A stretch of DNA of 64,000 nt from Eleginops maclovinus (lineage: Eukaryota > Chordata > Actinopteri > Perciformes > Eleginopidae): positions 24,809,257 through 24,873,256 of the forward strand of contig NC_086350.1 of the NCBI RefSeq assembly GCF_036324505.1, given 5' to 3'. Shown in pieces: positions 27,101 through 39,100 of the stretch; positions within the stretch are counted from its first letter, which is position 1; each line of letters begins with the position of its first letter. Made by a program: the position numbers and the translations under genes. A model generated the notes under the pieces. It did no database searches and had not been told where the DNA came from. It saw only the letters and a list, made by a program, of their open reading frames with translations.

Positions 27101-30100
27101 CTTCTTTTACGAAAGGAAAGGAGAAAATGCTGTCCCACAATGCCTTGCAATGACTTTTACCTTGACACAACTTTCGGCCGACGTGGAAACAGCCGATCGT
27201 GATGGAGAAATGCGTATCATTTAATGGTGCTTATTAAGCAATTTAAAACGTATGCTGTCACTTGCCAAATTGCTTTGTTTTGAATGTTCAGCTCTGTATT
27301 AATCAAAAGGAGAGATATTAACATTACTTTTTGAACTGAAAGGATATAATATAGTCAACATTTTAAAGTGTTTGTCACAGGGGTGACAAGCGTAAGTTTC
27401 ACTTTACTTTGTATTTCCGTACAATTACAACCTAATGAAGAATATATGTCTCACTGTTGTCCACGTTCCTAAAGCATAAAACAACCTATCAGAGCACGGT
27501 GTGAAGTCTCTAGGTGCGGTTACAGTAGTCCATTGTACAGAGAACTGTAGTTCCCCACAGCAGACGTACATTAATAACGTCTGGCGCATCATAAATACGT
27601 GGGATAGTGTAAGTGCAGTCGGATTCTCAAAGCACCGCAGTTTTTTTTCCTAAGTACTTTTGAATTCTCCTATCCACTATTCCTTAACCGCGTGAGGTTT
27701 CATGCAGAGGTCAAGGAATAGTTGATAGGAATAGACGACAGGAGCTGATTTTTGGACAATTTGACCCAACCCTCCGATTAGAATATAAAAATGTCATTGG
27801 TAAATTTTATGTAAATGTGTGTCCAATCAGTCACATTTGAACTAGATGTCACCAGAAGACTAGTACTGAGGCTTTTATTAGGGCGGTGGTGGTGAAGTCC
27901 ATAGGGGCTTGGCCTGGGAACTGGAAGGTCACCAGTTCAAGTCCCCGAAAGACCAAGTGCCACCGTGGTGTCCCTGAGCAAGACACTGGTTACCTACACT
28001 GCTCCCCGGGCGCCGTACATAATGGCAGCCCACTGCTCCTAACACTAGGATGGGTCAAATGCAGAGACCTCATTTCGTTGTCCTAGTACTTGTACTCTGT
28101 GCAATGACAATAAAGTTGAATCTTCATCTTCTTCATCTTCATCTTCTTTCCTCTTCCTCTTCTCTGTTTGTCTGTGTCTCCCCATCACAGAGGCTAATGT
28201 CCACTGGGTGGTATCCAAGGGTTACATCTCTGGCCTACTGCGGCTCTACGAGGACTGGCACAGCAACGGAGCTCAAGATGATGCCATACCGATCCGCCAC
28301 TCCCTGCTTCGCTGCCTCCATAAGGTCACTAACAGTACTGCAGGGAGACAGGCTCTCGTGTTGCATGGAGGCATCAGACTGCTGTATGAATCTACACAGG
28401 TAAAAATTTAACTTTTCTTAGTGTTATACAATTTTTAGTTGAAGTATGTGATGCTGTGATGAATCATATTGTCTTTTTAAAAACCTGCCAACAACAACAC
28501 TTTTAATTTTGGCTTGATTGTTCTACAATGCAACACACAATGGACAGAGAGCTTTGAACGCTGGACAATGTGTAAAGTGCACTTAGATCTCACAGCACAA
28601 ATGCATGCAGTTGCTGTTAGAACAGCCCTTTGACTTTGACTAGAAATCACTAAAATTACATCTGTGTTTGCTTCCCCGCAGACATGTTTGCTCAGTAAAG
28701 GTCTGGAGTCTCTGGTGGAGCCCTCTGTGCAGCTCATGAGGAAGTGTCTTCCTACAACTCCTCTCCCACTGACTACAGATCAGTCTGCATACAACTTCCC
28801 CCTGCCTGGGAGAGTACACACTGTTCCTGACATGGACACAGAAGAAGGTACAGCATCACTATGAGAGCAGCTACTGACACGTTTATGGATTTTTTAAATA
28901 AGGACAAATAAACATAATGAATATCTAATGAATCAGTATTTTCAGTTGAACGTAATATTGATCTGTTTTTTACTTACATGTGTAAGTACTCATGTGTTTT
29001 AATGTAGTGTTGTAAACATTCCTAGTGGCACACAGTGGAAAAATTATATTACATTTTTAAGACATCTTTCCCAGTTTGAAATTATTTAATGTCTTTGTCT
29101 TTGTAAAATGTAAAACAAGTCTACATAGTTGCCTCCAATCAGAGCAGCAATAAATTACCCACTGAGTTTTACAGTTGAACTGAAACCAGCCTCTTATCTA
29201 CACATGATTGGTTAAAAAAGTAAATCAATAAAACAACCAATCAGAGCCATACCACATAAAACTGAACGCTGACGTTGGCTGCTCTGTCCCCTGTTGTATC
29301 CAGATTTGAGAAGTGAAGAGAGTGATGATGAGGAGGCTGAAGATAACCCAAAGCCAGACTATGTGAGTGACAAATAACGTAGCACAATTGGTCTGAATGA
29401 CAGATACAACACATTCTGTTAATATTTTGCATAACATAAATACAGCATGAAGCCATACTCCTGACAAATAGCGGAAGTGTGTTTTTTCTTGTTTCCAAAC
29501 GAGACGACTAATGATTAAAAAAAAGCTGAAGCGTACACATCAGGCAGGGAGAGAGAGGTAGTTATGTGTAGCTGTTATCCAGCATGCTAGCAAGTCTACT
29601 AGGCAAAGGGTTGGATGTAAAGTCGTTGTCACTAACGTGTAGGATTTATAGCGTTCAACAAAACTGAGACTGACACATCCGGCATTAATTGGAATTGAGC
29701 CACCAAACAAACTACATAGAGACCAAACGATCCAACTTAGGGAAACACGTTTGAAGCAGTCTTATGCCAAACGATCCAACCTAGGGAAACACGTTTGAAG
29801 CAGTCTTATGCCAAACTATCCAACCTAGGGAAACACGTTTGAAGCAGTCTTATGCCAAACTATCCAACCTAGGGAAACACGTTTGAAGCAGTCTTATGCC
29901 AAACGATCCTTCCTAGGGAAACATGTTTGAAGCAGTCTTATGCCAAACGATCCAACCTAGGGAAACATGTTTGAAGCAGTCTTATGTCAAACTCCACAAG
30001 CTACCACTCCGACCAAACAGACTGCATAAACCACGACTCTGACGATGATCACAGTTCGATAATAATGCGTTCACTAGCTGCTAACTAAACCACGACGGGT

Positions 30101-33100
30101 CTGTTATAATAATCCAATGTCCCTCTCTACTCACCAGCTAGCTGATGTTCTCCGCCTTGGAGCAGTTTGATGCAGAGGGAGTTTAACTCGCAGAAATAGC
30201 TACTAGTTCCATAGTAAGAGGGATCCGTGCAATATCCATCTATGCAATATTCATCTGTGCAATATCCATCAACATCCATAAGGAAAAAACTAAACTGCCA
30301 ACTTTGGAACTAGCCTAAAGTAAACAGAGAAACTCACAAATTATCTGTGAACCTAGGGTGCCTCTCCTACATGCAGCCAGAGACGGACTCTGATGCTAAC
30401 TTGCCTTGTAGAAAGCGAAGCTCATAGATCAGAAACGGTCAAGGTCACGGTCGTTGGATGAAATTGTCCAATCACATTTTCTAGTTATTTGCCTCAATTC
30501 TCTTAAAAGCACAGGGCCTCCACCATGTTTTCTATTTTATCTAAATGCACACAATATATAAGCAGTTTTTATTTCCTAAAATACATAATGTGCTTGGACA
30601 CAATGGATTCCAGCGCAGTGTCCATGCTCCGGCAGCACCCACACACACACACCAATCCCTTCCACCCAGAAGATGTAGGCCTGAGGGTGGAGTTGGAGCT
30701 GGAAATTGATCGTGTGTTGGCCTATCTGGTGGCCTATTACTCATTTTCGTTAGCTGCCTATTACCAGAGAGTGTCCTACCATGCCAGTGACGTCATCAAA
30801 ATTGGCAGCGTTCTAGTACTAACAAACGCAATTTTTGTGTTGCTTAAAAAAGCTATGTATTGTTTTTTTAGTTTTTTTTTTTGTGTAATTTGTTTTTAAT
30901 TGTCATATCCAACACTTTATCAGTGTTGATTATTTTCAGTTCAGTTCATCTTTAAAGTTCACATTATGTTTTTAAAGTCAAAAGGCCAAATTCCAGCAGG
31001 TCCGCTAATTCTCCCGAGGTAAAAAACACACAACTCAAATGACGCTCGGGTTAATTTGAGTACATTGAGATCCATATGATTTCCTCAACTTGTAATTAAA
31101 GATTTCCATAAATTACTGTCACAACTTAACTATAGGAGTAATCGTTTTTTGTAAACAAAGTTTTGGTGCAATCCACTGAGGGGCAATATCATGTGAATAC
31201 ATTGCTGGCAAGACTGCGGGTCGGCAGTAGGGGCCCCACAATCAAACAGTCCAATTTAGCCTGTAGATTTGTACTAATGTGAAACGTCATTAAAGCCTGT
31301 AATTACATAAATAAATGTCCTGTTTTCTAGGCAACGTTAGCTAGCTAACACTTTACCAGCTTAACTCAACAACACTGACAGATTCATTTGTTTAATTGTA
31401 GATCTGACAAGCCAAACAGGAACCCCCAGGAAAGAACACATCATGTAACCAAATTAAGGCTAAATCTCCCTAAAAAAGTTTCCTTGCTGTTTATTAACTG
31501 GTGGCTGACTGCTTTAAATGCAGGGTGTCAGTCATAATGATGCAGTTTGAGGTCATAGCAGCTGGACAGTAGAGGCAATGTCATCTAAACTGCTATGTAA
31601 AGAACAAGTTAAGGAAAAAAAATGTTGTTAAAGCGACTCATTTCATAAACGTTGTTGTCAGCTTTCACGTTATAATAGACGTTATAAACAGCCTTGGTAA
31701 TGCACGTTACGCTAACGACAGGAATTCTGTGTTTGTTTGGTTTTTTCAAGAAAATGCTAGAGAGTGCATTTATTAGAGACACAGAGGTGAAAGGGGGAGA
31801 TAGAGGGGATGACACTGCCTGAATATTTCGGCGGGCTCAGGGTGAAACCTGCATACTTGGGAGTGGACACTATGTATGGGCCACCAGCTCTAACCACTGA
31901 GCTATCAGGTGGCCCTGGATGTAGTGTTTTTATGAGGAGATCAGTGTAGCAATAGTCTGCTTCTCCTTTACAGTACCTCCTATTTGTTCACCCTACTTCT
32001 ATATAAGATCGCTCCACAGTTCTTATATTTGCTTGTGCACCAACCAATTAGACAGTTGTTGTTAGCGCTGCCTGTGTTTTTTTATCCACCAGCGACTGCA
32101 TGTCATCATCATTGACGCCAGTTTGGTTACTTTATATTAACAGTTATGAAAGTTTCCTTCAACATACAAGTTGGAAAAGTTTTTGTTATACAGCTATGAG
32201 TGCTATTAATAGTTCTTAAATAACCATGCTTCAATTAGCATTGACAGAGAAAATGTCCTCACAAGAATGGAAAGCCTTAAGTTTCAGGTTACAGTCGTAA
32301 TTATAAATATATTCATGTGAAGATGAGGGATGCACGTAAAGATTAGTTGTCTGGAAGGAGACAAATCACTATTCTGCTGTTGTGCCCTGGGCTCTGCTAT
32401 TTTAATGTGTTTCTAATTGTTTGTGTATTAATGGTTTTGCATTATAAATAGTGCTCTCTAAATGTACGAAACACAGCTCTTCTGTTGGAAGTGAAGACAG
32501 CAAGCAATAATGTATGGCAGCAGAAATGAAACAAGTTTGGAAGAATATCCTTAATATGCATATATAGTGTTGCTTTTCTCTCAGTGGATTAGACAGAATG
32601 TCAATCAATAATGTTTGCAGGATAGAGACGGCATCCATCAGCCTTTCTCTGTTATCCATTATTGATGCTGCTTCCACAGCTCTCTTTTTCTGATTTAAAT
32701 GAGCTCATTTAACATAAATATGTTTGAAAAGCTGACTTATAACAGCAATCATTAGATTGACAAAATAATCTTAATTTAAGTTCCATGTAACTTTTTATGG
32801 GGTTTAAACACATTATTGCCAATCAATGGAGTCTCAAGTATACAAAGCTATCAATTGAGAATTATTGAATAACTTACTACAACCAAAAATGAAAGTGTCA
32901 GTATTTAATAAGCGTTTCAACATTACAATACTTTATTTATCTGTGAAACGAACACTTTCATGCAGGGACTTCTCTCTTACCTTGCAAAAGAACTGCTGTA
33001 GTCAGTCAAGAGAATCCAAAAATATCCAAGACAAATACATGTCTAGACTTGGTGAGTCATTATACCCCTCTTATGAATTTCAATGGTTTTATTTTACTTA

Positions 33101-36100
33101 AAAAGGTCAACATTTTGATTTCTTTAAATATGTATTTTGAGGTGTATCACATAAGCTTAAATAAGGATTTCAAAAAAGAAAAGCTGTATATAAATGGAAT
33201 ATTGACTTTACTCCTTTTACTCTGGCAGTCCAACATGGGATCTCTTTTATCACAAAAGTAGCTTATTTAATGATACATTATAACATTTATAAAGCTATAG
33301 GAGCCAATTTATTTGTTTTGTGGTCATGTTCATTTAGTTATTGTAAACTAAACTCTAAATCTGGGGTGTCCAAACTAAGGCCCGGGGGCCATTTTGAATC
33401 GGCCCTCTGCAAATTCTAAAAGTATAATGCAATATAGCCCACAAATTAAACTTTTACATGTCTTATATTTTACTTCTCAAATGTATATGTTCAACTAATT
33501 AATGAGCCCAATTTTCAAATAAATGTTGTCATTTAAAAGGTAAAACATTTTCTAACAAATCTTAGTTGATAAAAAAAAGCCCAATAACTTATTTCTATAA
33601 CCAGCTGGAAATGTAACCTTCATATTTACTCTTATAATCAGCAATCTGAGGCTTCTGTTTTAAGGAATGAGCTGCCAACAAAATAAATGAAGCCCTAAAG
33701 ACAGACGGGATGTAGGCTGTTTTTTTCAAATATCCCGCATAATTCACCTACATTTGATTTGTTGTGCTAACTTGTAACTTAACTTTTGAGGCAATATTCA
33801 CCTCTATAAGTGGCCCAGCTCTCCGTATATTTTTCTATATGTGGCCCTCTGTGAAAAAAGTTTGGACACCCCTGCTCTAAATAAACCTGAACTAAACTGT
33901 ATCTGCTGACCGGAAAACCACCTTGTTTGTGTCTCCATACGATCACTCTCACCCTCATCTGTGTAATAATGGCAAAACGGAAAAAGGACATTGGAAACAC
34001 TAATTTGCTACATACAGCTATTCTACATTTTTTTCGCTATTCCAATTTGATAAGAAACATTTTTTTACATTTCAATGATTTAAACACCACACAACCGCGT
34101 CGTGGCACTCTGCAGCATTCAATTATTTTTACACAGTTGGCAACCCCACCTAATATCGTCACAAGAAGCAGAGCAGGGTGGACCAAAATGCAGGACACAG
34201 AAATTCTTACAGAACCAAGCTTTTTTTAGCCTTGTTCAGACAAAGTAAGGCATAGCAAAGCTGAACAGGACTTCCCGAGTATTTCAACAAGAATCCGACA
34301 AAGACTAAACCAAAACAGTGCTGGTGTAGAGTCAGGATGTCGCAGACACAATGGCGTACATGTGAAGCCAATAATTCCAGGACAGACAATCAAAACAAGC
34401 AGGAAAACACACAAAGACAGAAAATAAAAACAGACAATACACTTTGGCATGTGTGTATTTTTGTAACATGATATAATCCAAACTATATTCTATTCATTTC
34501 ATGTTAAGATCTGTGCTATATGCATACATTTAACATCCCTGTTACATTAGACAGGACATTGTATCATACCGGCCCAGTTTATTAGAGTACAATCATTTTT
34601 AGAACCTAAGACAAACTAATTAATCTGGGACTATGGTATTTTAAGAGGTCACACTACAACACAACTGAGATTACAGATGAGGAAGAGGTCACCAAAGGCA
34701 TCACACTTTAAATTCTTCTTAACGAATATGAATTTAAGGGTATTAATGTACTGTAAGTAGCGTAAGTAAGTGGCTGTGGCTCAGGGGGGGGAATGGCGAA
34801 GAAATTTCCCTGTAGGTATGTATACGCGGTATTCTAGTGTGTCTAAGTTTTTTGGGATCAAAACTAAATTACATGTGAGTCAGACAAATGAGTGTGTATG
34901 ATACACTTTATAAATATTAGTTTTTATTTCTTCTAGTTAAACACGAGAATGACAATACCGTGCCTACACACGTGTCAGACGTAGCAGAGAGCAGTGCTGC
35001 TCTAATAATGCATGCTAGGCCTCTCGTATACACACAGGAAGCATGTGACTGCTAAATACAGAAAGTGTTTCAAAAGATGACCCAATTCTCTATTCTTGTT
35101 TTTCATCAAACAGTAGTAGAGGCATGTATTATTTCACTTCCACAATATAAAGGCACACCTACATGTCAATAAACTCAATTCAGGCCAGAACAACAACTGA
35201 GCCCATTTTCTTGTTTGTAAAGGAATATTATATAATCTCCAACATTGTCTGGTTTAAGACCACTTGAATTGCCTGAATTTTCATTCAGTTTGTTATAGTA
35301 ATTCAAATGGTCTGCTCTTTTATGAAGCTTGTTACACTTGCATATGGGACATACTGTATGTAGAACTTGCACTTGAGTTTTTTCTTTAAGCCCCTCTTCC
35401 AATTAGCTCACGCCAGGTCACGACTCAGTCCAAAAAATCGAGAGGGAAAACACCTCTTGACTGGGCTTTTAGTACATTCAAGAAAATTGGTCCCTAATGA
35501 TTTTAATAAAGGTCACTCAAGAGTTTGTCAAACCTTGTTGATTTATGTAAAAAAAATCTGCTGATTTACGGACTTCACTCTCCCAATCTAAGTCAACGTG
35601 AAAAAGTATTTCTTATTTAAAAAAAATGTTGCTTCAACACCTGGCTCCCTTTCTTGGGGCTTGGTCTGGAGGACATTGGTGGGCACAGATTATACAAGTC
35701 TGTGTTTGGGCACAATGATAGCAACCCTGACAGTGTCACTCGCACAACAGAACTCAACAATCGCACCACACTGTTGTACAAATAGATCCTTTGTGATTGA
35801 AATGCTGAAGTTCCTTGTGATTGGTTCCCCTCATATACCAAACCATCAAAAGTAAGAACATTGTGAGTGCTTTTATTCTCTTTTGAGTCATATATAATCA
35901 AAATGTCAGTAAACAGGCAGACTGCCAGAGTGACTAACAATAACATGAGGCTAATATGAGAGAGTGCAGGATATTTATGGAGTAATATGTGTGCAAGGAA
36001 CTCTGTTCTTCTTCCTCTTATTAGGCAGACACTGCTCATTGGACAGACTTGATTTACATACAAGGATTTGTTTATCGCACACAGTGACTCAGTGACTGAC

Positions 36101-39100
36101 TAATGCTGCATTCCCATTGTGGCAGTATGTGGTAGACAGGAAGAGACAGATGTTCTTTGTTTTCTACAGGGGACTGTCAATTACTATGCCAGCAGCAATG
36201 GTGCTAAGTGCCACCCACAACACCCACTGATACTGCTTGTCAGAATAAGTTCCATTTGTTTTCCTCTTTCTCGCTGAAGTAATATATATGTACTAACTTT
36301 AAACAAATGCTTTCATTGTCAAAGATTAGGAAAAGGGGAACAATCAGGTCTTGCCTGACCCTACCATTTAGTCTTCATGGTTATCAATGAGTTATGAATT
36401 GCTGGATATTTAATAATTCAAATTCAACAACATCCTTTTTGACAGACGGAGCAGATAGCTGCTACTATGTTAGCATGATGCTAAAGCTATGATTTTTGAA
36501 TCAAATAAGATAAATTGTACTTTACTGAGCCCAAATTGTGAAATGTTTTTGTTGCAACAGCATAAAAGAAAACAAGGCATGGCACATAATTAGATATTAA
36601 AGAGTAGAAATAAACTATTCCAAAATATAAACATCTCAAAATAGAAATAGAATGTAGTTAAAAAGACAGAAATCAATAAGACACAGGGAGCTGCTGTGAC
36701 ATGTAGGCGCTCTCTTAAAAGATGAACTAATTCTCTATTTGTTTTTGTTATTGCTCTATATAAAATATATATTATTATATGACATAGTATTCATTTTTTT
36801 TACCAAGCTTTTAATGACCACTTGTTTGCCATTATTGAAGTTTTTAATAGTGGCAAAAGCTTTCTTTCAGTTGACGTTTTTGTTTTTTACTTCCTATCAG
36901 GTCCTATCCATACATATGCAAATTAAGTCATATCAGACTCTGAGTTAGATCATTATGAAAAATATGCCAGTTTATTATGCAGGTTGAAAACGTCAAATGC
37001 CGAAATCACAGCAACAAGTACTCAAGCATTTGGTTAATAGTTAATATGGCATATGGTTAATGTTCCGCTAAATGTCGGTGGAGTGGTCATCATTCCTCTT
37101 ATTTTTGCTTTGTAAGAATAAGAGCAACATGAGCACAACTCCGACGCAGTCTGCCACCGTTGTTGTTATTTACACTAACTGAGGAATTCAGCTTCGTAAA
37201 CAGTGACGTCATAACGTGGGTCCTACTGGGCTTTGGTTGTTCAAAGGCAAACTGGTTCACAGATAGGTCGATTTGCAAACCAAACAAGCTCCAAATTAGA
37301 ACTAGAACAAACTAATTTCTGCCGTGAAGAAGTATCAGCCAACGACTCCTTTTCCTGTGGCTAAAGGAATTTTATATTATATCCTGGTTCAAAAAACTTA
37401 AAATGCATGGATACTTGTCCAATTTAAAAGTCTTTAAGTACGTTTCTGTTTTTTTCTCTTTTTACAGGATGATGATTTGGAGACTGACCTGAACAAACTT
37501 CGTGTCCGTCCTGACCCGGACAGACCCAAAGAGCTCCTGCCACAGTACAACCGCGTCTGTCCTGAACTCTCACATGACTTCCAGGTATACACGTCTAAGT
37601 ACATATTCCTTTCAAAAAATAGCATTAAACAAGAGATGGTCCGACGCATTTTCAGAGTAGGAATATTTGTATGGTTTAAGCGAATGATGGCGGCTAGGGT
37701 GACGCAGATTACACCATGGTCACCAGCTAGCTCACAATTTGAAAACAACGATTATTTCTGCCTCGCTATGAGTTTTGCCCAAGAATTGTGTTTCCGTACA
37801 GGAAAAGGTCCTGGGTCTCCGGTTAGATATTTTGTTAGTAATATTGTTTGGTTGACTAGGTCTAGCTACAATCTCCCCTTGAGATATTTTCCTAACCTAA
37901 ATTGAAGCTACTCTATGTTCGCAGCAAGACTTACTTGGCCTAGGGTTTTTATTTCGGTTTCACAACAGCTGTGAAAAGTAATCCATACGCCGAATGGTTT
38001 GTTGTGTTTTCTCCTGACAAGCGACTCTGTTCTCAGATTAGCTAAATCAGAATATACACACACTGCTGGCAGAGAAGAGCCTTTCTGATCTCCGCTCCTA
38101 ATGATTCCAACTTTTTACAAGCAGTTTCCCTGGGTAATGTCAAGAGATTTCCTGGGTTGCAGTTAGTGAAAGGTGCTCAAGTTCAATAAGGTTGAAACAA
38201 CAATCTGTTGAAGAGCCAGGGTTGGTAAACTGTGAGCTGATGAGAGGCAGCTGTCTTGTCTTTTCCTAAGTCCTGTTGAATCCTCCTACCATCTTTCCCT
38301 CACCCTGTGATGTTTCCCACAGAGGTTACGGATAGTTAGGAAAAAACACAGTGGGAGCTGTTTTTAGGAATATTCAGCCGCAACCCATCGTAGAGTCATG
38401 AACGAAAGAACGAGATCGCCGATACAAGTGTCCGAAATGGGATTTCTCCGCAGGGTGGCTGGCATCTCCCTTAGGGATAAGGTGAGAAGTTCCGTCATCC
38501 GGGAGGGACTCGGAGTAGAACCGCTGCTCCTTCGCGTTGAAAGGAGCCAGTTGAGGTGGTTCGGGTACCCAGTGAGGATGCCACCTGGGCGCCTCCCTAG
38601 GGAGGTGTTCCAGGCACGTCCAGCTGGGAAGAGACCGAGGGGTAGACCTAGGACCAGGCGGAGGGATTATATCTCTTCGCTGGCCTGGGAGCGCCTTGGA
38701 ATCCCCCAGTCAGAGCTGGTTGATGTGGCCAGGGAAAGAGAAGTTTGGGGCTCTCTGCTGGAGCTGTTACCTCCGCGACCCTAACGGAAAAGCGGGAGAA
38801 GATGGATGGATGGATGGATGGATGGAAACCATCGTAGAAACAAGCACAAGGGAGCACTCGGGGGAGCACTGGGAACACAAATGCACAATCCCACTGTCAC
38901 CTGGGAAGTACTAAGGTGCAAGAGTCTCCAAGGGCTGAAAATGTTGTAAACTGGAATGGGAAAAAACGTTATGGGGAACATTTCACGATATCTTGACGAC
39001 AACCGGTTGTTGGTTTTGAAACTTGTTATTCTACTTGCTGCCTATTGGGCAAGAACCTGTAAGCAATCAAATCCGATTGGACGGGATGTAATTGTCAAAT

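Larger units (their letters stand above)
19725..28190 (+). other. agbl1: AGBL1 intron 6 (8.5 kb, largest)
   Basis: Contains a (TA)n tract, a long-hairpin MITE, a hAT-like element with a nested LINE tail, an IR-bounded segment (24566-25220), a dispersed repeat near 27636-27790 and a SINE next to the 3' splice site. The region 25300-27000 shows no recognised content. Confidence 0.7.
29363..37467 (+). other. agbl1: AGBL1 intron 9 (8.1 kb)
   Basis: Contains a 44-bp minisatellite, an antisense tRNA-SINE (31740-31917), a hAT MITE (33361-33874) and purine-rich repeat debris (about 34150-34440). The rest, including 34450-37450, is AT-rich with no coding signal. Confidence 0.7.

Noticed and set aside
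27881..27960. tRNA gene
   Set aside because: Box A and box B words belong to a SINE head; no complete cloverleaf and the SINE body follows.
29723..29986. CRISPR-like array
   Set aside because: The units are head-to-tail with no spacers and the sequence is vertebrate; it is a minisatellite.
35617..36063. 148-codon open frame on the minus strand
   Set aside because: Composition looks random and there is no family resemblance or repeat explanation; not supported as a gene.
38398..38784. A host gene with an Arg-rich C-terminus
   Set aside because: The same sequence occurs at 62654-63022 on the other strand and in fragments elsewhere; it is a LINE ORF2 end.
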